Source: an uncultured Eubacteriales bacterium
Lineage (GTDB): Bacteria > Bacillota_A > Clostridia > Christensenellales > Aristaeellaceae
Reading direction: 5' to 3'
Length of the DNA stretch: 7,256 bases
Assembly: GCA_944333375.1 (NCBI GenBank)
Contig: CALVKX010000104.1
Location: forward strand, 1-7,256
Shown: one piece after another, positions 1 to 5,421 of the stretch
Numbering within the stretch: position 1 is the stretch's first letter
Layout of the letters: each line of letters opens with the position of its first letter
Notes under the pieces: model-generated
The model's database searches: none
Seen by the model: the letters and a program-made list of their open reading frames with translations, nothing else
Told to the model about the DNA's origin: nothing
Made by a program: the position numbers and the translations under genes

Positions 1-714
1 ATCGCCAACTATCATTTCACCACACTCACCCCCAACCTGGGGATCGTGAGGTGGCGCGAGAGCGAGTTTGTGCTAGCCGATATCCCGGGGCTTGTGGAGG
101 GCGCGAGCGAGGGTGTGGGCCTGGGCCACGATTTCCTGCGCCACGTGGAGCGCACGCGGCTGCTGATGCACGTGGTGGACGCCGCCGGCAGCGAGGGCCG
201 CGACCCGCTGGAGGACTTCCGCGTCATCAACGAGGAGCTTTCCAAATACGGAGAGCCGGAGGGCCGGCCCCAGGTGGTGGTGCTCAACAAGTGCGACCTG
301 ATCCCCGAGCGGGAGGAGATCGGGCGGCTGCGGGGGGCCTTTGAGGACCTCGGCTATCCCGCCTTCCCCGTCAGCGCCGCGCAGAACCGGGGCTTTGACG
401 CGCTGCTGGACCAGATCATCCGCCTCCTGCCCCAGCTCCCGCCGCCCCGCGTCTTTGAGGAGGAGGAGGCGGAGGCGCAGCGCGTCCTGCCCGACGGCGG
501 CTTCACCATCCGCCGCGAGAACGACACCTTCTACGTCGAGGGCGCGGCCATGCAGCGCTTCATCGACAGCGTCAACTTCGACGACGAGGAGAGCCTCAAC
601 TGGTTTCACCGCACCCTGCGCGACCGCGGCATCATCCAGGCCCTGCGCGACAGGGGCGCGGGCGAGGGCAGCACGATCGCCATCGGGGATATGGAATTCG
701 ACTTTATCGAATAG
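1..714 (+). CDS. obg: Obg family GTPase (CgtA/ObgE), 3' part only
   Basis: This is the C-terminal 237 residues of the Obg GTPase, a ribosome-associated protein needed for maturation of the large (50S) subunit and linked to stress signalling through (p)ppGpp. The reading frame is open from base 1, so the N-terminal glycine-rich Obg domain and the P-loop lie outside the window. Numbering from the window edge, the switch I/G2 threonines (FTTLTP) are at 6-11, G3 DIPG at 27-30, G4 NKCD at 96-99 and G5 SAA at 125-127. Residues about 165-237 form the OCT domain, ending in the typical IGDMEFDFIE. That extra C-terminal domain is typical of Gram-positive Obg proteins. The stop codon overlaps the ribosome binding site of yhbY, so the two are probably one transcript. 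Identity is near certain; only the truncation by the window limits it. Confidence 0.97.
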   Translation: MANYHFTTLTPNLGIVRWRESEFVLADIPGLVEGASEGVGLGHDFLRHVERTRLLMHVVDAAGSEGRDPLEDFRVINEELSKYGEPEGRPQVVVLNKCDLIPEREEIGRLRGAFEDLGYPAFPVSAAQNRGFDALLDQIIRLLPQLPPPRVFEEEEAEAQRVLPDGGFTIRRENDTFYVEGAAMQRFIDSVNFDDEESLNWFHRTLRDRGIIQALRDRGAGEGSTIAIGDMEFDFIE

Positions 715-723
715 GAGAGAGAC

Positions 724-1011
724 ATGCTTACCAGCAAACAGCGCGCCAGCCTCCGCGGCATGGCCAATACCATCGACACCATTCTCTACATCGGCAAGGA
801 CGGCATCACCGACAACACCGTCAAGGAAGCCTACGACGCGCTGGAGGCGCGCGAGCTCATCAAGTGCGCCGTGCAGCAGGGCTGCGAGCTGACCGCCCGC
901 GAGGCGCTGGATGAGCTGTGCGGGCGCGTGCACGCTGAGCCCGTGCAGTGCATCGGCCGCCGGTTCGTGATGTACCGCCGGAGCCGGGAAAATCACAAGA
1001 TCGAGTTATAA
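724..1011 (+). CDS. yhbY: YhbY family RNA-binding protein (CRM domain)
   Basis: This 95-residue protein is a single CRM domain, the RNA-binding module known from YhbY in bacteria and from chloroplast splicing factors. Bacterial YhbY associates with pre-50S ribosomal particles. The sequence begins MLTSKQRASLRG, as is usual for the family. It carries the GxxG loop as GKDG at residues 24-27, followed by an amphipathic helix with the conserved ELIK segment at 44-47. The basic C-terminus (RRFVMYRRSRE) fits RNA contact. Length matches the family norm of about 95-100. The start is set by AGGAGA at 713-718, five bases before the ATG and overlapping the obg stop, so expression is probably coupled to obg. 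In many Bacillota the next gene is nadD; here it is not. Confidence 0.95.
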   Translation: MLTSKQRASLRGMANTIDTILYIGKDGITDNTVKEAYDALEARELIKCAVQQGCELTAREALDELCGRVHAEPVQCIGRRFVMYRRSRENHKIEL

Positions 1012-1032
1012 CCCGCATGGGGAGGGAGCGGC

Positions 1033-1395
1033 ATGCTTGACGAGGTGCTCGACGCGCTGCGCGCGCTCAGGTCTCCCTTTGCGCTCCATGAGGCGGACAT
1101 CCACGGCCAGGTGGGCCGCTGCCTGCGGGAAGCGGGGCTCAGCCCCGTCCACGAGGCGCGCCTGGCCCCCGGCTGCCGCATCGACTATCTGGTGGGCGCG
1201 GTGGGCGTGGAGATCAAAAAGGGCCGGCCAGACCCGGCGGCCCTGCGCCGCCAGCTGGAGCGCTACGCCGCCTGCGGGCAGGTGGAGGCGCTGGTGGTGC
1301 TCACCCAGCGGGCCGTGACGCTTCCCGCGACCCTTTGCGGAAAGCCCGTGCGCTCGCTTGCGCTCAATCAGCTCTGGGGGGTGGCGCTGCCGTGA
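1033..1395 (+). CDS. small PD-(D/E)XK nuclease-like protein
   Basis: This 120-residue protein looks like a minimal restriction-endonuclease-fold nuclease. What is seen: a helical N-terminus (1-37), then a core with Asp51 in CRIDYL and, eight residues on, VEIKK giving Glu60-x-Lys62. This is the D-(X)n-ExK metal-binding signature. It is followed by QLERY at 74-78, which matches the QxxxY motif of RecB/Cas4-type members of the superfamily, and a hydrophobic strand VEALVVLTQRAV (84-95). Glu20 in the first helix could be a further acidic ligand. From family knowledge, such a core cuts DNA with Mg2+; activity here is inferred. The start is fixed by GGGGAGGG at 1019-1026, six bases upstream. The stop overlaps the helicase GTG start in GTGA, so the two products are probably made together and may act as a complex. 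An inactive structural role or a Holliday-junction-type resolvase are alternatives. I do not recognise a named family. Confidence 0.72.
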   Translation: MLDEVLDALRALRSPFALHEADIHGQVGRCLREAGLSPVHEARLAPGCRIDYLVGAVGVEIKKGRPDPAALRRQLERYAACGQVEALVVLTQRAVTLPATLCGKPVRSLALNQLWGVALP

Positions 1396-3146
1396 GCGAA
1401 GGCCCTTCGCTGATTCCGCCCTACCTGCTGGACGCAAGCGGCGCGCAGCCCGAGAGCGGGGCCGCGCACCGCACCTACGGAACCCTGAGCTATAACCGCC
1501 GCCGGGACTGCTGGGTGGTCAGGGGCGATCCGAGCGTGACGGAGCTGTGCAAGCGCCTGTTTCCGGGGTCCGAGACGGGCCGCCGGGGCGAGGCGCGCTT
1601 TCCCGCGCACCGGCGCATCGTGGGCGACCTCAACTGGCTGATGCTGCGCTATCCGCTGGCCGTGCGCGCCGGGGACCGGGAGCGCTGGGAGCGGGCGCTC
1701 AGCGACGCGCGGGAATACGTGGTGCGCCGGGAGACCGCGCGGCTGTTGCCCGAGCGCGTCGCGCCGGACCCCTCGGTGTTTGCCGGCGAGCTCACGCCGT
1801 TTCAGCAGGAGGGGCTGGCGTTTCTGCTGCGCACCGACCGGGCGCTTCTGGCCGACGAGATGGGCCTTGGCAAGACGGTGCAGGCGCTGGCGATGCTGGC
1901 GCAGGCCGGGGCCTATCCGGCGCTGGTGGTGGCCCCGCCGCACCTGATGCGCAACTGGGAAAACGAGATCGCCCGCTTCGTGCGCAGGCCCGACGGCTCG
2001 CCGCCGGCCGTGCACGTGCTAAAGGGGCTCACGCCCTACGCGCTGCCCCCGGCCGATCTCTACCTGATGCACTATCTGCTTTTGCGCGGCTGGAAGGAAA
2101 GCCTGCCCGAGTACGGCATCCCCACGGTGATCTTTGACGAGATTCAGGAGCTGCGCCACAGCGGGACCGAGAAATATTCCGCCGCAAGCCTTCTGGCCGG
2201 GGCGGCAAGCCGGGTCGTGGGCCTGAGCGGCACGCCCATCTACAACCGCGGCGCGGAGATCTGGAACGTGGTCAACATTCTGGATTTTCATTTCCTGGGC
2301 GACTATGAGAGCTTTACGCGGGAATGGTGCTACGGCTACGGAGGCCAGATCGTGGCCAAGCCGGAGCTGCTGGGCGAAAAGCTGCGTGAGGAGGGCCTCA
2401 TGCTCCGGCGCACCAAGCGCGACGTGCTCAAGGAGCTCCCGCCCAAGCGCCGGCTGGTCATGCCCGTGGACAGCGACGACGCGGTCTACCGCCGCCTGAT
2501 GCAGCCCGTCCGGGAGACGATCGGCCGGCTTCGGGGGGCGGCTTCGGGCTCTCAGCGCGCGCTGTGGGAGATGGAGGTCGAGCGGGGCGAGCGCCGGGCC
2601 ACGGGCGTGGCCAAGGCGCCGTATGTGGCGCAGTTCGTGCGCGCGCTGCTGGACGCGGGGGAGCGGGTGCTGCTCTTTGCCCATCATCACGAGGTGATGG
2701 ATCTCTATAAAAAGGAGCTCAGGGCCTTTTCGCCCGCGTTTGTCACGGGACGCGAAACGCCCGCCATGAAGGAGCGCTCGGTGGAGCGCTTCATGGCGGG
2801 GCGTACGGATCTGTGCTGTATCTCGCTTCGCGCGGCGGCGGGCCTCAACCTCCAGCGGGCCACCTGCGTGGTCTTTGGCGAGCTGGACTGGTCGCCCGCG
2901 GTTCACAGCCAGGCCGAGGACCGCGCCCACCGCATGGGGCAGACGGACTCCATCCTGTGCTACTATCTGGTGTCGCAGGGCGGCAGCGATCAGGACATGC
3001 AGGACGCGCTGGGCCTGAAGGTCAGCCAGTTCGTGGGCCTGATGGGCGACGAGCCGCCCGCGCGGGAGGACGCGCTCGTGAGCGAGCAGGCCGCCCGGCG
3101 GTACGTGGAGCGGCTGGTCGCGCGCCTGATGGACCAGGCCGGATAA
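1392..3146 (+). CDS. SNF2-type DEAD/DEAH helicase (translocase)
   Basis: This is a 584-residue superfamily 2 ATPase of the SNF2 group, which moves along double-stranded DNA using ATP rather than separating strands in the classical way. Motifs seen: LTPFQQEG at 134-141 ahead of Walker A ADEMGLGKT (154-162), motif Ia VVAPPHLMRNW (179-189), motif II DEIQ (249-252, replacing DEAH), motif III LSGTP (278-282), motif IV RVLLFAHH (425-432), motif V SLRAAAGLNLQ (478-488) and motif VI QAEDRAHRMGQT (507-518). The first ~130 residues and the last ~40 are outside the motor and of unknown role. The SWI/SNF-typical long insertions are short here, so it is a small motor. The GTG at 1392 is chosen because it gives a 4-base overlap with the nuclease stop and follows a G-rich SD at 1376-1384; an in-frame ATG at 1335 would sit deep inside the nuclease gene. 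Pairing with a nuclease suggests repair or defence; this is inference. Confidence 0.9.
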   Translation: MSEGPSLIPPYLLDASGAQPESGAAHRTYGTLSYNRRRDCWVVRGDPSVTELCKRLFPGSETGRRGEARFPAHRRIVGDLNWLMLRYPLAVRAGDRERWERALSDAREYVVRRETARLLPERVAPDPSVFAGELTPFQQEGLAFLLRTDRALLADEMGLGKTVQALAMLAQAGAYPALVVAPPHLMRNWENEIARFVRRPDGSPPAVHVLKGLTPYALPPADLYLMHYLLLRGWKESLPEYGIPTVIFDEIQELRHSGTEKYSAASLLAGAASRVVGLSGTPIYNRGAEIWNVVNILDFHFLGDYESFTREWCYGYGGQIVAKPELLGEKLREEGLMLRRTKRDVLKELPPKRRLVMPVDSDDAVYRRLMQPVRETIGRLRGAASGSQRALWEMEVERGERRATGVAKAPYVAQFVRALLDAGERVLLFAHHHEVMDLYKKELRAFSPAFVTGRETPAMKERSVERFMAGRTDLCCISLRAAAGLNLQRATCVVFGELDWSPAVHSQAEDRAHRMGQTDSILCYYLVSQGGSDQDMQDALGLKVSQFVGLMGDEPPAREDALVSEQAARRYVERLVARLMDQAG

Positions 3147-3153
3147 GCCGGCC
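3137..3153. terminator. short GC hairpin between convergent genes
   Basis: GGCCGG at 3137-3142 pairs with CCGGCC at 3148-3153 around a 5-base loop that contains the helicase stop codon. It lies in the 7-base gap between two convergent genes and could act as a bidirectional terminator. There is no T-run on either side, and a 6-bp GC stem can arise by chance in DNA this rich in G and C, so the call is weak. Confidence 0.25.
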
Positions 3154-3870
3154 CTATCGGGGCAGGATGACCGTGACGCCCTCCTCGAAGTCCTGCGGGG
3201 CCAGACAGGGGTTGGCGCGCAGCAGGCTCGCCACGGGCAGGTTGAAGCGCACGGCCACGGCCTCGAGGGTTTCCGTGGCGGCGAGGGTGTAGGTCTCCGG
3301 CAGCTCACAGGGCACGTTGTCCCTGGGGATGCACACGCTCTGCCCGACCCGCAGCGAATCCAGGTCCACGCCCGGGTTGGCGGTTTCCAGCGTATGGCGG
3401 CTCACCAGCCCGCGAAGCTGGAGGTCGGAGACGGTCTGCCCCTTCTGCACGATCCATTGCTCCTCCTCGGCGCAGGCGGGCGTTTCGCCGGCCGTGCCGG
3501 TGGGCTGCGCGGTGTCCGCCGTTCCCGTGGGCTGCGACGCGCCGGTGGCCTGCGCCGTGTCCGCCGTGCCCGTGGCCCCGGTAGCCTGCGCCGTGCCCGT
3601 CGTTCCCGTGGGCTGCGCCGTGCCCGTGGCGGCGGCGTCCGAAACGCTGCCGCCGCCCAGCCCGCCTGTCGAGGGCGAGTCGTCCTCCTCGCGGGGGACG
3701 CACAGCACGTCGCCCACCATCAGGCGGGCGGGGTGGATGTCGCGGTTGGCGGCCAGCAGGTCGCGCAGGGGCACGCCCAGCTTGTGCGCGATCAGGTAGA
3801 AGCTGTCGCCCCGCTTGACGACGTATTCCTCGGCGCATTTGCCCGTGTTGGTAGAATTCTGTTCGGCCAT
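3154..3870 (-). CDS. triple LysM domain protein with low-complexity linker, no signal peptide
   Basis: This 238-residue protein holds three LysM modules: residues about 15-59 (EYVVKRGDSFYLIA... ending VLCVPRE), 137-183 (WIVQKGQTV... ending SVCIPRD) and 192-238. LysM binds N-acetylglucosamine-containing glycans such as peptidoglycan. Between the first and second modules, residues about 61-130 form a flexible Thr/Gly/Ala/Gln/Pro linker with imperfect repeats. There is no hydrophobic signal peptide or membrane segment; the first LysM begins almost at the N-terminus, as in SafA-like spore coat proteins. A sporulation or cell-envelope role delivered by a non-Sec route is therefore possible, but this is inference. 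The start is supported by AAAGGAG eight bases upstream on the minus strand. The gene follows the 60-residue gene on the same strand after 60 bases and probably shares its transcript. It ends 7 bases from the convergent helicase gene. Confidence 0.88.
   Translation of the reverse strand: MAEQNSTNTGKCAEEYVVKRGDSFYLIAHKLGVPLRDLLAANRDIHPARLMVGDVLCVPREEDDSPSTGGLGGGSVSDAAATGTAQPTGTTGTAQATGATGTADTAQATGASQPTGTADTAQPTGTAGETPACAEEEQWIVQKGQTVSDLQLRGLVSRHTLETANPGVDLDSLRVGQSVCIPRDNVPCELPETYTLAATETLEAVAVRFNLPVASLLRANPCLAPQDFEEGVTVILPR
3487..3633 (-). repeat. imperfect tandem repeats encoding Thr/Gly/Ala/Gln-rich linker
   Basis: Within the LysM gene, residues 80-128 are built from variants of the unit TGTAxQ(P/A)TG(T/A), some with an added DTA. 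At the DNA level, GTGGGCTGCG and GTGGCCTGCG cores recur on the plus strand together with GCCGTGTCC and GCCGTGCCC. Units differ in length by whole codons (about 21 to 36 bases), so the frame is kept. Such tracts tend to expand and contract between strains. Confidence 0.75.
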
Positions 3871-3930
3871 AGAGATTCTCCTTTCGGGGTGATGTCCCTA
3901 CAGCCTATGAGCCTCGGGGCGGCAAATTGC

Positions 3931-4113
3931 CTACCAGCCCCGCCCCCGGCGCTCAAAACTTGCGGCCACGCGCTCCAGGTCCGCGTAGGTGTGGATGTCC
4001 TGCCGCTGCTCCTGAAGCGCCACCTGCGCGTCGGGGGAGAAGCGGTCGAACAGCCGTTTGCTGGCGGGGTCGTTTTCGATCAGGTCCCTGAGAGTCGGAT
4101 AGACGTCCATCAT
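3931..4113 (-). CDS. 60-residue conserved-looking helical protein, unknown function
   Basis: This encodes a small, soluble, charged protein (MMDVYPTLRDLIEND... to RRGRGW) with no signal, membrane segment or cysteine. Its pattern is a helix with an ENDP turn, a central segment like FSPDAQVALQEQ, then a short linker IHTYADLERVA leading into a last helix. Several small clostridial proteins share this layout (a DP turn, a central P..VQ-like stretch, then an I-x-S/T-x-x-DL helix), but I cannot name a family. The start is supported by GAGGTGAT on the minus strand. ATG at 4113 is chosen, the adjacent ATG at 4110 is equally spaced, and a TTG at 4116 is too close to the SD. It is the first gene of a minus-strand pair with the LysM gene, which hints at a common regulation. 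Function is unknown. Confidence 0.72.
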   Translation of the reverse strand: MMDVYPTLRDLIENDPASKRLFDRFSPDAQVALQEQRQDIHTYADLERVAASFERRGRGW

Positions 4114-4117
4114 CAAT

Positions 4118-4123
4118 CACCTC
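4118..4123 (-). promoter_or_regulatory. ribosome binding site deciding the start of the 60-residue gene
   Basis: On the minus strand the bases read GAGGTG and continue as ATT, a near-complete match to the 16S rRNA anti-SD (GGAGGTGATC). Two consecutive ATG codons follow at 4113 and 4110, and either is at a workable distance. Confidence 0.65.
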
Positions 4124-4179
4124 ATGGATAAGCATGCCCGCGCGAGCCGCGGATATGCGTCCCGGAAAGGTCGTGCTTT

Positions 4180-4896
4180 ATGCCGCTGGTCAATTACTGC
4201 CGCAAATGCCGCGCGGAGACGCCCCTGGGTGAAACCTGCCCCTATTGCGGCGGGAAGCTCGGCAAGACCGGGGAGCAGATCTCCTTTGGCGTGGTGAAGG
4301 TCCCCGCGCGGGACTGGTTTTCCTGGAACGAGGTGCTGCGCGTGCTGCTGCCGGCCTGGCTGATGGCGTTTGCGGGGGTGCTGGCGGCCGAGGCATGGGC
4401 CTCGGGAGAAGCCGGCGTGACGGCGCTTCTGCGCCAGGGCTTCCTGTGGACGATGCTCGCGCTGCTGGGGGCGGTGCTTCTCTCGGTGCTGGCGCTGATG
4501 CTGCTCAGAGGCCCGGAGCGGGTGCATTATGTGCTGGACCGTCAGGGCGTCCATGCGCGCGCCTACGTGCCGCAGGGATGCGCCGCCGTGCGCTTTTACG
4601 CGCGCTTCACCTCGCCCGCGGCGGCGCAGCGGCTGGCCGGGGAGGAAAGCCGGCGGCCGCCGGAGGGGCTGGTGCTCGTGCGGCGCGTGACGCTGCCCTG
4701 GGAAACCGTGCGCCGGGTGCGCGTGTGGCGCGAGGGCGGGATGCTGCTGTTTTTCCGGCCCAGCTACTGGCAGGTGCTGGCGATGCGGTGCCCGGCGGGC
4801 GAAATGGAGGGAGCGGAGGAATATGTGCGCCGCAAGCTCAGGCGGTTCAAGCGGGCGCGCGTCTCTCCGGGCGGCAAGGGGGGAGCGGGATGCTGA
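4180..4896 (+). CDS. zinc-ribbon membrane protein with C-terminal soluble domain
   Basis: This is a 238-residue protein of unknown function. The N-terminus carries a zinc ribbon: Cys7-x2-Cys10 and Cys20-x2-Cys23 (CPYCGGKLG), typical of membrane-anchored zinc-ribbon proteins of Bacillota. Two hydrophobic segments follow at about 53-72 and 88-110, forming a likely membrane hairpin that leaves both ends on the cytoplasmic side. Residues 113-220 alternate short beta-like strands (VHYVLDRQGVHARAYV, LVLVRRVTLPWETVRRVRVWREGG, MLLFFRP) in a way that resembles bacterial PH-like domains that follow membrane hairpins; this is a guess from pattern. The tail is rich in Arg and Lys. The start has GGAAAGG at 4164-4170, nine bases upstream. 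The gene overlaps the next by 7 bases, so the two are translationally coupled. Confidence 0.82.
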   Translation: MPLVNYCRKCRAETPLGETCPYCGGKLGKTGEQISFGVVKVPARDWFSWNEVLRVLLPAWLMAFAGVLAAEAWASGEAGVTALLRQGFLWTMLALLGAVLLSVLALMLLRGPERVHYVLDRQGVHARAYVPQGCAAVRFYARFTSPAAAQRLAGEESRRPPEGLVLVRRVTLPWETVRRVRVWREGGMLLFFRPSYWQVLAMRCPAGEMEGAEEYVRRKLRRFKRARVSPGGKGGAGC

Positions 4897-5366
4897 TCCG
4901 GCGCTATGCTCCCGGCGATCTGACGGAGCTGCTCAGGCTGTTTTACGATACGGTGCACACCGTCAACGCCGCGGATTATACCCCGCGGCAGCTGGACGCC
5001 TGGGCGGACGGCGCGCCGGATGCCGCGGCTTGGGACCGCTCGCTTTTAAGCCACGTCGCGCTGGTGGCGCAGGAGGCGGGGAAGATCGTGGGCTTTGGCG
5101 ACATCGACCCCTCGGGCTACCTCGACAGGCTCTATGTTCACAAGGACCACCAGGGCCGGGGAATCGGGACGGCGCTGCTCAGGGAGCTGGAGCGCGCCGC
5201 CGGGGGCGGGCGGATTGTGACGCACGCCTCCATCACCGCCAGGCCGTTTTTTGAGGCAAGGGGCTACCGGACCGTGCGCAGGCAGCGGGTGGAGCGCCGG
5301 GGCGTGGCGATGCACAACTACGTGATGGAAAAGCCGGATTGCTTTTTTTCTGAAAAAAAGGTATGA
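4890..5366 (+). CDS. GNAT family N-acetyltransferase, YafP-like
   Basis: This 158-residue protein is a single GNAT domain that transfers an acetyl group from acetyl-CoA to an unknown amine. The pyrophosphate-binding motif A is clear at residues 83-97 (VHKDHQGRGIGTALL, with Q88-G-R-G-I-G93), and motif B follows as ASITARPFFEARGY (113-126). The segments FYDTVHTVNAADYT (18-31) and GYLDRLYVHKDHQGRG are characteristic of the YafP-type subgroup as I know it. The ATG at 4890 lies inside the end of the preceding gene, giving a 7-base overlap, and follows a G-rich SD at 4876-4885. An upstream extension in the same frame would only read through the zinc-ribbon gene out of frame. The last residues (CFFSEKKV) come from a T7/A7 tract and go beyond the usual end of the domain. 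The substrate is not predictable; detoxification or small-molecule modification is possible. Confidence 0.93.
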   Translation: MLIRRYAPGDLTELLRLFYDTVHTVNAADYTPRQLDAWADGAPDAAAWDRSLLSHVALVAQEAGKIVGFGDIDPSGYLDRLYVHKDHQGRGIGTALLRELERAAGGGRIVTHASITARPFFEARGYRTVRRQRVERRGVAMHNYVMEKPDCFFSEKKV

Positions 5367-5367
5367 T
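5339..5367 (+). promoter_or_regulatory. sigma-A type promoter inside the end of the acetyltransferase gene
   Basis: TTGCTT (5339-5344, 3 of 6 to TTGACA) is followed after exactly 17 bases by TATGAT (5362-5367, 5 of 6 to TATAAT). The spacer is the AT-rich T7/A7 palindrome. A start near 5374 would give a short leader to the DUF4097-like gene, whose SD is at 5411. No better candidate is visible upstream of that gene. Confidence 0.5.
5342..5360 (+). repeat. T7/A7 perfect palindrome
   Basis: CTTTTTTT (5342-5349) and AAAAAAAG (5353-5360) are perfect complements separated by CTG. The element is the most AT-rich point of an otherwise GC-rich window and lies within the last codons of the acetyltransferase gene. 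It has an 8-bp stem with only one G-C pair and no following T-run, so it is not a classical terminator. Confidence 0.85.
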
Positions 5368-5410
5368 GATGAGGTGGCGGCCAAGGCCGCGGGAGGGAAC
5401 GGACAATCGC

Positions 5411-5417
5411 GGAGGTG
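5411..5417 (+). promoter_or_regulatory. ribosome binding site deciding the start of the DUF4097-like gene
   Basis: GGAGGTG is a full match to the SD consensus and sits four bases before the TATGG that gives the ATG at 5422. An upstream in-frame GTG at 5374 has only a weak site, and that extension would encode a Gly/Ala/Arg-rich stretch unlike the rest of the protein. Confidence 0.8.
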
Positions 5418-5421
5418 CGGT

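Noticed and set aside
73..996. Long minus-strand open frame opposite obg-yhbY
   Set aside because: It lies antisense to two unmistakable genes; GC-rich DNA lacks stops in opposite frames. The product is rich in Ala, Leu, Val and His with no domain pattern.
1335..1391. Upstream ATG extension of the helicase
   Set aside because: It would overlap the nuclease by about 60 bases and adds a stretch without SD support. The GTG at 1392 gives the usual 4-base overlap.
2019..3308. A 429-residue minus-strand open frame opposite the helicase
   Set aside because: It is fully antisense to conserved helicase motifs and runs into the LysM gene in another frame; its composition is low complexity with no recognisable motif.
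3317..4131. Plus-strand open frames across the LysM gene
   Set aside because: They are shadows of the repeat-rich minus-strand gene; the LysM motifs appear only on the minus strand.
4138..4152. CCGCG/CGCGG palindrome in the divergent intergenic region
   Set aside because: A 5-bp stem of G and C is expected by chance here; no operator pattern or clear promoter could be added to support it.
4245..4889. Long extension upstream of the acetyltransferase
   Set aside because: It reads the zinc-ribbon gene out of frame into Gly/Ala/Arg-rich sequence; the GNAT domain begins exactly at the ATG at 4890.
5374..5421. GTG start upstream of the DUF4097-like gene
   Set aside because: The 16 extra residues are not family-like, and a perfect SD directs the start to 5422.
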